A stretch of DNA of 13,293 bases from an uncultured Paracoccaceae bacterium (GCA_937900975.1 CALCPC010000530.1:1-13293), one strand, 5' to 3'; positions 1 to 7,486 are shown, numbered from the stretch's first letter. Notes: generated by a model not told the origin, from the sequence alone. Numbers and translations are program-made.

Positions 1-198
1 CCCGAAAACAAAGCCGAGCACATGGACACCGCCAGAGTAGACAGTCATGAACCCAACCGCGGCGCCAAGCGCCATCATCCCCTCAACCCCAAGGTTCAGA
101 ACGCCAGACCGCTCGGCGACCAATTCGCCCAGCGCGGCTAGCAGGAAAGGCGTCGCGGCGGCCAGCATCCCGGCCAGAATGAACTCACTCGCTGTCAT
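1..198 (-). CDS. BMP-type ABC importer, permease 2 (N-terminal part; runs off the left edge)
   Basis: Second inner-membrane permease of a nucleoside/purine-type ABC importer (BPD_transp_2 family, YufQ/BmpC-like). Only the first 66 codons lie in the window. They begin MTASEFILAG, followed by a hydrophobic helix at about residues 5-22 and the family-typical segment GELVAERSGVLNLGVEGMM (residues about 23-41), where the NLGVEG motif corresponds to the NIGAEG motif of the partner permease. The ATG at 198 overlaps the stop of permease 1 as ATGA (4 bases), which fixes the start and implies translational coupling. It is expected to form the heterodimeric channel with the gene at 195-1268. The C-terminus is outside the window, so integrity cannot be judged. 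Confidence 0.88.
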   Translation of the reverse strand, partial: MTASEFILAGMLAAATPFLLAALGELVAERSGVLNLGVEGMMALGAAVGFMTVYSGGVHVLGFVFG

Positions 199-1268
199 GC
201 CCGCGTCCTTTGCGGCCAGACCAGCCTTCGCCGCACGAAGGTGGCAGCGATCAAATAGGCCAGCAGAAGGCTGCCTTGGAAGACGTTGACAGCGGCGATT
301 GGCAGGCCCGCCGACACCATTGCATTGTCGCCGCCGATATAGAGCGTGGACAACAGAAACGCCGAAAAAACGATCCCGATCGGATGCAGCCCCCCCAAAT
401 AGGCCACGATGATCGCGGCATAGCCATAGCCTGTGGAGATAGAGCGCTGAAGCTGCCCAACCGGGCCCGCGACCTCGGCCGCGCCGGCCAGGCCCGCTGC
501 AAAACCTCCGATCAAAAGCGACAGCCAGATCGCACCGTTTTGTGAATAGCCGGCATAGCGCGCCGCATTTGGCGCAAGGCCACCGACCTCAAGCTGGTAG
601 CCCGCGAAGCTGCGTTGCACAAAAAACCACGCGGCGACGGTGACAAGAAGTGCAAGCAGAAGCGAGACATTGACCCGCGTCCCGGGCAACAGGATCGGCA
701 ACAGGGCATCGAATTGGAACCTCACCGAATGTGGAAAATTGAGCGCCATCGGATCTTTCCAGGGTCCAAGCAGCAAATAGATAAGAAGCTGCAGCGACAC
801 AAACGACAGCATCAGCGATACCAGGATCTCATTGGCGTTCAGCCGCACACGCCAAAACGCCGTGATCGCAGCCCAGGCCGAACCGCCAAGCGCGCCCAAA
901 AGCAGCATCGCCGGCCATATCCAGGGCCCACTGGCCTGCGGCATGTAGACCGGGATCGCCGAGGCGCAGATTGCGCCAAGGACAAATTGCCCCTCGGCGC
1001 CAATGTTAAAGATCTTCGCGCGAAAACCGATGGCCAGCCCCTGCGCGCTCAGCAAAAGCGGCCCCGCTTTCAGCAGGATTTCAGACATCGAAAAATAGCT
1101 TGCAAAGGGCTCAATCAGCATCGCATGGAACACGGCCACCGGATTGACGCCGATTGCCGCGTAAAGCACCAGATTGCCAAGGGCCGCGATGGCCAGCGCC
1201 AGAACAGGGGCTGCGATCAGAACCGGAAGGGAGGCGCGCTCTCGGCGCACAAGCTTGGGCAATCTCAC
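195..1268 (-). CDS. BMP-type ABC importer, permease 1
   Basis: Inner-membrane permease, 357 aa, of the BPD_transp_2 family (YufP/BmpB-like) that pairs with the YufQ-like protein to import nucleosides or purine-related compounds. The sequence is strongly hydrophobic, with a first membrane helix at about residues 14-38 after a basic N-terminus (MRLPKLVRRERA). The diagnostic motif GFRAKIFNIGAEGQF lies at about 81-95, with further helices through to about 345. Length is normal for the family. The start is GTG at 1268, overlapping the ATPase stop as GTGA; its own stop overlaps the permease 2 start as ATGA. Both overlaps indicate co-translation in a single operon. Family assignment is strong; the substrate is not readable from the sequence. 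Confidence 0.93.
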   Translation of the reverse strand: MRLPKLVRRERASLPVLIAAPVLALAIAALGNLVLYAAIGVNPVAVFHAMLIEPFASYFSMSEILLKAGPLLLSAQGLAIGFRAKIFNIGAEGQFVLGAICASAIPVYMPQASGPWIWPAMLLLGALGGSAWAAITAFWRVRLNANEILVSLMLSFVSLQLLIYLLLGPWKDPMALNFPHSVRFQFDALLPILLPGTRVNVSLLLALLVTVAAWFFVQRSFAGYQLEVGGLAPNAARYAGYSQNGAIWLSLLIGGFAAGLAGAAEVAGPVGQLQRSISTGYGYAAIIVAYLGGLHPIGIVFSAFLLSTLYIGGDNAMVSAGLPIAAVNVFQGSLLLAYLIAATFVRRRLVWPQRTRA

Positions 1269-2779
1269 AACACGGCGCCCCCGCTTGCCCCGATCATGGC
1301 GCGTCCAATGTCTTCTGGAACGGTTTCGCTGGTCGTAAACCGCGGGCTAAGACGGCCCTCGCTCAACACTTGCATAGCGTCGGTCAGCGCGAACAACTCT
1401 TCCAAATCCTCCGAAATCACAAGGATCGCACAGCCCGCATTGCGCAGTTCGATCAAGCGTTTGCGGATCGCCGTGGCCGCGCCGATATCAACGCCCCAAG
1501 TGGGCTGGTTGAGGAAAATCAGCTTTGGCTCCAGCATCAATTCCCGTCCAATAATGAATTTCTGCAGGTTCCCGCCGGAAAGAGAGCCCGCCTCGGCCCG
1601 CGGGCCCGGTGTGCGGACATCGTTGGTGGCGATACAGTCTTGTGCAAAAGCCTCGGCGCGCGGGTGACGGATTACGCCGTTGCGCACCATGCCCCGCCGA
1701 TGCCCGGTCAGAATTGCGTTTTTGACAAGCGACAGTTCGGGCACGGCGCCTTGGCCCAGCCGGTCCTCGGGCACAAAGGCAAAGCCAAGCGCGCGCCGTG
1801 CCGCGGGGTTTAGGGCGCCGGCCTCCCTGCCCAGCATCGTAAGCTTGCTTTGCAGTCTTTTGGGCAAAGGCGTCTCGCCAGAGATGACAGCGGCCAGTTC
1901 GGACTGCCCGTTGCCAGAGACACCGGCCACGCCCAGGATCTCTCCTGCAGAGACCCGCAGCGAGATATCCTGCAGCGACACGCCAAACGGGTCTTCGGAC
2001 GCCAGCGACAGCGCGGACAAGTGCTGCCGGTCCTCGCCGCGCTTGTCCGGCGTATCGGACAATAACTGCGGCATGTCGCGCCCGATCATCATCGCCGCCA
2101 GCGCTTGCGCGTCGAAATTCTTCGGCGTCACAGTACCCGTAACCTTGCCGCCGCGCAGGATCGTCGCGTGCGTGCAGATGGACCGGATCTCCTCAAGCTT
2201 GTGGGAAATAAACAGGATCGAAACGCCCCGCGCCGAAAGCTTGCGCAGCGTCTCGAACAGCAGATCCACGGCCTGGGGTGGCAGCACGGACGTCGGCTCA
2301 TCCAAGATCAGCAGTTTCGGGTCCACCATCAGGCAACGGATGATCTCGACCCGTTGGCGTTCGCCCACCGACAAAGCATAGACATGCGACAGCGGATCGA
2401 CCTCTAGCCCGAACTCCCGCCCCAGCTTGCGGATACGCTCGGTCAGGTCCTTCTTGGCGCCGGGCACCAGAAGCGAGACGTTTTCGACGACGGTCAGCGT
2501 TTCGAACAGCGAGAAATGCTGGAACACCATTCCGATGCCCAAACGCCGCGCGATGGCGGGGGATTCTATTTCCCGCGCCTCGCCCTGCCAAAAAAGTTCC
2601 CCCTCGTCGGGCGCCTCAACCCCATAGATCAGCTTCATCAGGGTCGATTTTCCGGCCCCGTTTTCCCCAAGGATCGCGTGGATCGCGCCCGGCAAAACAT
2701 CGAGGTCCACGCCAGAATTGGCGTGGATCGAACCGTAGCGCTTGGTCACGCCACGCAGCGACAGAAGCGCCTGCGTCAA
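1265..2779 (-). CDS. BMP-type ABC importer, double ATP-binding protein
   Basis: Cytoplasmic ATPase of the importer, 504 aa with two fused nucleotide-binding domains, as in YufO-like and sugar (RbsA-like) importers. Domain 1 has Walker A GENGAGKST (38-46), Q-loop Q87, signature LSVGE (136-140), Walker B LLILDEPTS (156-164) and the H-loop histidine at about 193. Domain 2 is degenerate: the P-loop region GVSGNGQSE (286-294) lacks the GKS/T lysine, the signature LSGGNLQ is at 400-406, and Walker B reads LIFLNQPTWGVD (420-431) with N-Q in place of D-E. This asymmetry is usual for the family, so only one canonical ATP site is expected. The start is TTG at 2779, three bases after the binding-protein stop; the first beta strand ALLSLRGVTKRYG begins at once, so no later start is plausible. 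Confidence 0.95.
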   Translation of the reverse strand: MTQALLSLRGVTKRYGSIHANSGVDLDVLPGAIHAILGENGAGKSTLMKLIYGVEAPDEGELFWQGEAREIESPAIARRLGIGMVFQHFSLFETLTVVENVSLLVPGAKKDLTERIRKLGREFGLEVDPLSHVYALSVGERQRVEIIRCLMVDPKLLILDEPTSVLPPQAVDLLFETLRKLSARGVSILFISHKLEEIRSICTHATILRGGKVTGTVTPKNFDAQALAAMMIGRDMPQLLSDTPDKRGEDRQHLSALSLASEDPFGVSLQDISLRVSAGEILGVAGVSGNGQSELAAVISGETPLPKRLQSKLTMLGREAGALNPAARRALGFAFVPEDRLGQGAVPELSLVKNAILTGHRRGMVRNGVIRHPRAEAFAQDCIATNDVRTPGPRAEAGSLSGGNLQKFIIGRELMLEPKLIFLNQPTWGVDIGAATAIRKRLIELRNAGCAILVISEDLEELFALTDAMQVLSEGRLSPRFTTSETVPEDIGRAMIGASGGAVL

Positions 2780-2782
2780 GGA

Positions 2783-3886
2783 TCAGCCGGGCAAAGGTGT
2801 GGTCACACCCTGGACATGCCAGTCCATCCCGATCACTTCAGCGTCGGTCATCGTGACACCGGCCGCGACGCCTTCGGACCCATCGGCCTTCATGATCGGG
2901 CCAGTGAACGGGGAGAAAGAGCCATCGGCAATGCCTGCTTCCACCTCCATGATTTGTGCCATGATGTCCGCTGGGATGTCCGCGCTCCAATCCACGACCC
3001 TGACAACCGCGTCGCCGACGCCAAGAAACGCGCTTTGGCCTTCGAAGGACCCGGCCAGATGCGCCTCAATCGAGGCCCGGAAGAAGGGCGACCAATCGGT
3101 CAGAACACAGCCAAGATAGGTGTTGGGGGCATAATCCTTCATCGACGAGTTGAGGTTGAACGAATAGACGCCCAATTCCTCGGCTTTTGCGACCACTGAC
3201 GGCGTGTCCTGCGCGTTGGAAAACAGGACGTCGCAATCCTGCGCGACCAGCGCTGCTGTCGCCTCTTGCGCCTTGGCTGGATCGAACCAGGAGTTGAGCC
3301 ACACAATCGACAATTCGATATCCGGATTGATCCGCTGGGCACCCAGCACAAACGCGTTGAGCGAAGTAATCAGCTCGGGGATCGCGAAGGCCGACACCGA
3401 CCCAAGCTTGCCGGTTTTCGACAGCGCCGCCGCGGCCATGCCCATCAAATACGTGCCCTGGCTGTACTGGGCCGCAAAGGGTGAGAAGTTTGGCGCCACC
3501 ATAAAGCCCGAGGCGTGCAGGACGGTTACATCCGGGTTCCGGCGGGCGATCTGCATCGCGCCGTTCTGATAGCCAAAGGACCCGGCAACAAGGAATTTGG
3601 TGCCGTCGGCGACGGCCTTGTTCATGATCCGGTCGGCGTCGGGGCCTTCATAGATGTTTTCGACCACGCTCAGCTGCATGGCTTCGCCGTAATCCGCATT
3701 CACCGTCTCCAACGCCTCAAAAAGAGCGAGACCCCATCCCACATCCGCCACCGGCGATGGAATGATCAGGGTGACGATCAAAGGGTCGTCGGCGGTGGCG
3801 GCCCGCGCCTGCGCGCCGAGCGCTGCGACCATCGTGGCAACCGACGCGCCGGCGATAAAGTTTCTGCGGTTAGGGGTGTTGGTCAT
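2783..3886 (-). CDS. BMP-family ABC transporter substrate-binding protein, Tat signal
   Basis: Periplasmic solute-binding protein of the Bmp/PnrA family (purine nucleoside and related ligands), 367 aa. The N-terminus MTNTPNRRNFIAGAS carries a twin-arginine motif (R7-R8-N-F-I), then a mildly hydrophobic stretch and an A-R-A cleavage site at about residue 29, so export in a folded state by Tat is likely. The mature part begins DDPLIVTLIIPSPVADVGW, the usual first strand and ligand loop, with DVGWG in the position where family members contact the ligand. A ribosome-binding site AAGGGA lies 8 bases before the ATG at 3886, in the 30-base gap after the amidohydrolase stop. This is the only clear Shine-Dalgarno site between the oxygenase and transport genes, which would suit higher translation of a binding protein. 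Confidence 0.94.
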   Translation of the reverse strand: MTNTPNRRNFIAGASVATMVAALGAQARAATADDPLIVTLIIPSPVADVGWGLALFEALETVNADYGEAMQLSVVENIYEGPDADRIMNKAVADGTKFLVAGSFGYQNGAMQIARRNPDVTVLHASGFMVAPNFSPFAAQYSQGTYLMGMAAAALSKTGKLGSVSAFAIPELITSLNAFVLGAQRINPDIELSIVWLNSWFDPAKAQEATAALVAQDCDVLFSNAQDTPSVVAKAEELGVYSFNLNSSMKDYAPNTYLGCVLTDWSPFFRASIEAHLAGSFEGQSAFLGVGDAVVRVVDWSADIPADIMAQIMEVEAGIADGSFSPFTGPIMKADGSEGVAAGVTMTDAEVIGMDWHVQGVTTPLPG

Positions 3887-3916
3887 GATGAGTGTCCCTT
3901 TCGTTTTCGTCCAAGG

Positions 3917-5104
3917 TCATGGGTCAAGCTTTGCAAGCGCTTGCTCTGCTTTGTCGAACAGGTCGCGTTCGTCGGCCCGTGTGAAGGCGCCGTCCGCCCA
4001 CACGATCTGGCCATTGATCATGGTCAAATCGGTCGGACTGCCGATCCCGACTTTCGCGATCAGACTTAGCGGGTCGTGGCGCGTGCCGACGTAGTCCATC
4101 CGACGTGTGTCGATGGCAAAAAGATCGGCCGCCATGCCCGGGGCAAGACGTCCGATGTCATCGCGGCAAAGCGCGCTTGCCCCGCCCTTTGTGGCGTAGT
4201 CCAGGAAGGTCGCCGGGGCTGGAACCGGATGCTTGCGCGTTTTCGCCACAAGGCATTGCAGCATGTAGGCCGAATGGATGCAGTGCATCAGGTTCGAGTT
4301 GTCGTTTGACGCGGCACCATCGACGCCGAGGCTAAGACGCACCCCCAAACTGTCCATCGCCGGGATATCCGTAATCTCGGCGCCCACAAGATAGACAGGC
4401 TCCGGGCAGTGCGCGACCCCTGTGCCCGTCGCGGCAAGGCGGCTCAGCTCATCTGGGGTCAGCTCCCAGCAATGGGCATAAAAAGTATCCCGGCCAGCAA
4501 AGCCAAGGTCCTCGAGATAGGCGACCGTGCGCTGGCCCGACCGCGCCTCCATCACGGCGCTTTCGCCCTCGCCAGCATGGGTGTGTAAGACGACACCCTT
4601 CCCGCGGGCCAGGGCCACGGACTGCACCAGCGTTTCCTTGTAGCAGTTGACAGGTTGGCAAGGCGCGACCACCACCTGGCGCAAGCTGAAGGGGCCGGGA
4701 TCGTGGTAGGCGTCGATCACGCGTTCACAATCGGCGATGAACGCGTCGGTGGTCTCCAACATCTCCTCGGGGATGGTGGAGCCTTCGGATTTTGGCAGTG
4801 TGTTGCCACCGCGCGCGGCATGAAAGCGCAGCCCAAGCAGCGCCGCCGCCTCGAATTGACGGTCGATCAACCGCGTTCCCGCCCGCCGGGGAAAGCAGTA
4901 TTGATGGTCCATCGCCGTGGTGCAGCCATGCTTGATCAGTTCGGCCATCGCCGTCAGGGATGCGTGATAAAAGCACTCCTCCGTCAGTCGCGCAAAGATC
5001 GGATAGATCAGATCCAGCCATTCGATCAACGTCAGTTTGGTCCAGTCCAACGCCGCCCGGTTGCGCTCAAAGCTATGGAAAAAGTGGTGATGGGTGTTGA
5101 TCAA
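3917..5104 (-). CDS. Amidohydrolase (8-oxoguanine deaminase/AtzB-like), main open frame, N-terminus missing
   Basis: Metal-dependent hydrolase of the ATZ/TRZ-like cytosine-deaminase superfamily, which removes amino or alkylamino groups from nucleobases and triazines. The 395-residue frame holds nearly the whole TIM barrel: the HxH pair in NTHHHF (H5/H7), HTHAGEGE (H174/H176) on strand 5, AHC (H211) on strand 6, and GVDGAASND (D262) on strand 8. The C-terminus DLTMINGQIVWADG is the returning beta-sandwich strand. The TTG at 5104 is probably not a natural start: family members carry about 60 residues before NTHHH, and the missing N-terminal strands are found just upstream in another frame (5229-5101). 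About 20 expected codons leading into the PGL-INTHHH junction are absent. So this is either a disrupted gene or a sequencing/assembly error. The active-site set is otherwise intact. The gene sits between the GST and the binding-protein genes. Confidence 0.75.
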   Translation of the reverse strand: MINTHHHFFHSFERNRAALDWTKLTLIEWLDLIYPIFARLTEECFYHASLTAMAELIKHGCTTAMDHQYCFPRRAGTRLIDRQFEAAALLGLRFHAARGGNTLPKSEGSTIPEEMLETTDAFIADCERVIDAYHDPGPFSLRQVVVAPCQPVNCYKETLVQSVALARGKGVVLHTHAGEGESAVMEARSGQRTVAYLEDLGFAGRDTFYAHCWELTPDELSRLAATGTGVAHCPEPVYLVGAEITDIPAMDSLGVRLSLGVDGAASNDNSNLMHCIHSAYMLQCLVAKTRKHPVPAPATFLDYATKGGASALCRDDIGRLAPGMAADLFAIDTRRMDYVGTRHDPLSLIAKVGIGSPTDLTMINGQIVWADGAFTRADERDLFDKAEQALAKLDP

Positions 5105-5229
5105 AGCGCGGGACCAATGGACTTAATGGCGGGACCCTCGATCAAAAGATCCACGTTGCGCACAACCTCGGCGCCTTGCCCATAATCAACCACGATCGCC
5201 GCGCAGTTTTTAAACAGCACGCCCGTCAC
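5101..5229 (-). pseudogene. N-terminal fragment of the amidohydrolase, out of frame with its body
   Basis: A 42-codon frame starting GTG at 5229 (overlapping the GST stop as GTGA) reads VTGVLFKNCAAIVV, then EVVRNVDLLIEG, then SIGPAL and a TGA at 5103-5101. This is the standard N-terminal beta-sandwich opening of amidohydrolases, the segment preceding the VIDA-G-x-LVMPGL part and the HxH motif. It stops exactly where the body frame (TTG at 5104) begins, two bases out of phase. The 4-base overlap with the GST gene shows that this is the original start of the gene. Joining the two pieces leaves a gap of roughly 20-25 residues against family members, so a deletion with frame change, rather than a single-base slip, is the best explanation. 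Confidence 0.62.
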
Positions 5230-5882
5230 GAAGGCACCTCCGCAAAAGGGTCCGGTGCCAAATCATGCCGTCGGTGGATCCCCGGCATTTCGATAAATCC
5301 CGGCAAGGCGCGGATAGCACGCATCCAGATCCGAATGGACGGGTAAGGGTCCAGCGGTATGCTGCCATCGGGCGCCAGCGCGACGTAAGGGAAACAGGCG
5401 ATATCGGCGATGGATGGCGTGTCACGGATCAGATAGGACTGACCGCCAAGCCGCTGGACGAAAAGCGCCGCCTCAAGCTCCCGCAATGCGGCAACCCCGC
5501 GCGTTTGCAGCGCGGCAAGATCGCCCTCGAAATGCAACATCTCAACCAGTCGCGCGCCGCCCAACGCCTGCGTTAAGCGATGCGAGAAATCCAGCCATTG
5601 CTGATGCCGCGCGATGGCCGCGGGGGCGTCGCCGGCCAGCCAATACCCACCCTTCTGCGCTGCGAGATAGGCCAGAATGGCGGCGCTTTCGGTCAGAACC
5701 AGATCGCCATCCACAAGGATCGGGATGCTGCCCGCGGGGTTCAGCGCCAGGAGTTCCGCGGCCTTATGCTCACGCCCCGGATGGAAATCCACCGGGCGTA
5801 AGTCAAGCGGTGCGCCCAGCAAAGACGCCAGCAGGCGGACCTTATAGCAGCTCGGCGACAAGATATAATCGTAGAGGATCAT
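5226..5882 (-). CDS. Glutathione S-transferase homologue (possible NdmE-like oxygenase partner)
   Basis: 218-aa GST with an N-terminal thioredoxin-like domain (about 1-80) and an all-helical C-terminal domain (about 86-218). Visible marks are the N-terminal strand MILYDYILSPSCYKVRLLA with S9/S11/C12 at the catalytic position, LNPAGSIPILVDGD with the cis-proline P54, and TESAAILAYLA with E65-S66, the usual glutathione gamma-glutamyl contact. It is encoded between the catalytic oxygenase subunit and the amidohydrolase, with 4-base overlaps on both sides (ATGA upstream, GTGA downstream). In the Pseudomonas putida CBB5 methylxanthine N7-demethylase, the GST homologue NdmE is required together with Rieske-less NdmC and Rieske-bearing NdmD. 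By position and partners this gene is a good candidate for the same non-catalytic, complex-forming role, but a true glutathione-conjugating or dehalogenating enzyme remains possible. Confidence 0.9.
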   Translation of the reverse strand: MILYDYILSPSCYKVRLLASLLGAPLDLRPVDFHPGREHKAAELLALNPAGSIPILVDGDLVLTESAAILAYLAAQKGGYWLAGDAPAAIARHQQWLDFSHRLTQALGGARLVEMLHFEGDLAALQTRGVAALRELEAALFVQRLGGQSYLIRDTPSIADIACFPYVALAPDGSIPLDPYPSIRIWMRAIRALPGFIEMPGIHRRHDLAPDPFAEVPS

Positions 5883-6721
5883 CCAGCCACCAGTTGCGCA
5901 CCGTAGGTAAAGTTGTGACGCTTCAACCAGCGCCGATAGGCGACAGAGGTGAGGTCGGCGCGCGTGGGCGTTTCCTTCGCCGGATCCAAGGGGAGTCTTT
6001 TTGGGATCTGATTTTCCAGGATTGAGCGGTCTTGAAGAAAAATAAGCTGTTGAAAATGGATCAGATCCGTCAACGCGCTTTCATCGTCAAACAGCGCCAT
6101 CCATGGCCAGACATCGCAAAGATCCTCGGTCAGGGGCTGCACGAACAGCGCGATGACATCCCATGCGCCTGGACGGGGGGGACATGTTTTGTAAAGCACG
6201 GCGCATGTCGGCGCTGGAACGCGGTACATGTATTCCGTCGTAATCCCGCCACCGGCCGACCGCGCGGCCTGGGGTTGGAAAAATTCGACCTTGGTGGCCC
6301 AAACCTCGTCAACCTCATCCCGGATCTCGACCTTGTATTCGCTGACCTCGGGATGGGACTCAGCCCCCAAAATGTCTGTGTGCACAAACGGAAAATGGGC
6401 GATGTCGAGGAAATTCTCAACCGCGCGAAGCGGGGAGCATTTGACCCGGACGACGCCCACATCCACCCGAACACGCTCAGGGTGATCGGCCTCTGGGATG
6501 GTGAAAAGGTCTTTGTCTGGCGTCCCAAGGCTGGTCCAAAGATGGCCAAATCGCCGAACGACGGGAAGCGTGCGACCGCTGCATTCAACGCTCGGCGCCC
6601 CCGTTGCCGATCCGAAAACGGTGATGTTCTCGCCCAGAAGAAGGCTGTCTTTGCCGCCTTCGCTAAGGCCCGACAGAAGCCCCACAGGATACCACGCGTC
6701 GCGCATCGCATGCGATGTCAT
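5879..6721 (-). CDS. Rieske-less ring-hydroxylating/N-demethylating oxygenase catalytic subunit (NdmC-like)
   Basis: 280-aa protein containing the non-heme-iron catalytic domain of Rieske oxygenases (VanA/NdmA type) but no Rieske cluster. The mononuclear iron motif is clear: N103-F-L-D106-I-A-H109-F-P-F-V-H114 gives the bridging Asp and two His ligands, and D231 in LQDRSILENQ is the likely carboxylate ligand. The N-terminus keeps the outer strands of a Rieske fold (AWYPVGLL; LLGENITVF; then TLPVVRRFGHLWTSLG), but the span of about 50-60 residues that normally carries C-x-H and C-x2-H has shrunk to about 10 residues (40-50). Length and architecture match NdmC of methylxanthine degraders. The cluster is presumably supplied by the neighbouring Rieske protein, whose stop overlaps this ATG as ATGA. 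Function as an oxygenase component is well supported; the substrate is inference. Confidence 0.88.
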   Translation of the reverse strand: MTSHAMRDAWYPVGLLSGLSEGGKDSLLLGENITVFGSATGAPSVECSGRTLPVVRRFGHLWTSLGTPDKDLFTIPEADHPERVRVDVGVVRVKCSPLRAVENFLDIAHFPFVHTDILGAESHPEVSEYKVEIRDEVDEVWATKVEFFQPQAARSAGGGITTEYMYRVPAPTCAVLYKTCPPRPGAWDVIALFVQPLTEDLCDVWPWMALFDDESALTDLIHFQQLIFLQDRSILENQIPKRLPLDPAKETPTRADLTSVAYRRWLKRHNFTYGAQLVAG

Positions 6722-7359
6722 GCGGCCCGCCCCCAGGTTTCGACCGTGCGCCGCAAAGCCTCAAGCGCGGTGGAGATCGCCAGACGCCCCGCCACGGGCA
6801 TCGTTTCTGCGACCAACACGATTACAAGCACGGCGTTCGGCGCGTAGCCGTTCATCACCAACAGCGTGTCGTGACCGCCGAGGCGCGTCTTGCTCGCCCC
6901 ATGGGCACGCGCGCCTTGGCACGCGGTTTCGACGGCCGCGCAGGACGCGGCGATCACGACGCTGCGCAAGGCCATGTAGCCGTCATAGGCAACGGGTTCA
7001 TGGTCCGGCCGCTTGGCCGCAGCCCAGACGGTGCCGTTGCATTCGGCGACGGGAAGCGGTCCGCAACTGATCGTCCTGGGCGGCACAAGGGCCGGATGGG
7101 CGGGGATCTTTCGGCAGGCGCCGTCAGCCCCGAAGCGCCAGCCGTGATAGATGCAGGACAATGTCTCACCGCGCACAAAACCGTGCGACAAGCGCATGCC
7201 ACGATGCGGGCAGCGGTCTTTGGTTGCGTTAAGCCGCCCCGATGCCGAGCGCCAGACAGCGAGCGGCCCTGTCGGCAGGCTTGCTGGTATGACCGTCCCG
7301 CTCAAAATATCGGCTGATACCGCGACCGGCAGCCAGCGTGCATTCGTTTCGGCGGCCAT
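6718..7359 (-). CDS. Stand-alone Rieske [2Fe-2S] protein with a C-terminal domain of unknown role
   Basis: 213-aa protein. Residues about 8-118 form a Rieske domain: WLPVAVSADI at the start, cluster ligands C50-P-H52-R-G and C69-I-Y-H72-G-W, then ISCGPLPVAECNGTVWAAA. Residues about 127-213 (from GYMALRSVVIAAS to LEALRRTVETWG) form an alpha/beta-looking segment that lacks the iron motif of oxygenases and any flavin, NAD or plant-ferredoxin motif. The protein is thus neither a full oxygenase alpha subunit nor an NdmD-type reductase fusion. Its stop overlaps the start of the Rieske-less catalytic subunit (ATGA), so the two are expected in equal amounts and to act as halves of one oxygenase. Start ATG at 7359 follows a weak purine-rich site (GAAAG). 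No reductase that could reduce it is seen in the window. Confidence 0.9.
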   Translation of the reverse strand: MAAETNARWLPVAVSADILSGTVIPASLPTGPLAVWRSASGRLNATKDRCPHRGMRLSHGFVRGETLSCIYHGWRFGADGACRKIPAHPALVPPRTISCGPLPVAECNGTVWAAAKRPDHEPVAYDGYMALRSVVIAASCAAVETACQGARAHGASKTRLGGHDTLLVMNGYAPNAVLVIVLVAETMPVAGRLAISTALEALRRTVETWGRAA

Positions 7360-7486
7360 TCTTTCGTACTTTCCATCCCCAGCGGCTCACGCGGCGTCAC
7401 ACACACACCCCGCCCCGGTTTCGAGGCCCGCAATGTGCAAAGGTGAGGCGCCAGAGTGGGCCTTGTACAGAGCGGAGCAACGACGC

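Noticed and set aside
615..1667. Long plus-strand open frame opposite permease 1 and the ATPase
   Set aside because: It is basic, Gln/Arg-rich and without any domain, and lies antisense to clearly recognisable ABC transporter genes; a GC-rich codon shadow.
6032..6847. Plus-strand frame of 271 codons opposite the oxygenase subunit
   Set aside because: Antisense shadow of the Rieske-less catalytic subunit, whose iron motif and start-stop overlaps are clear.
7398..7408. CA dinucleotide run (ACACACACA)
   Set aside because: Only about five units; no evidence of function or variability.
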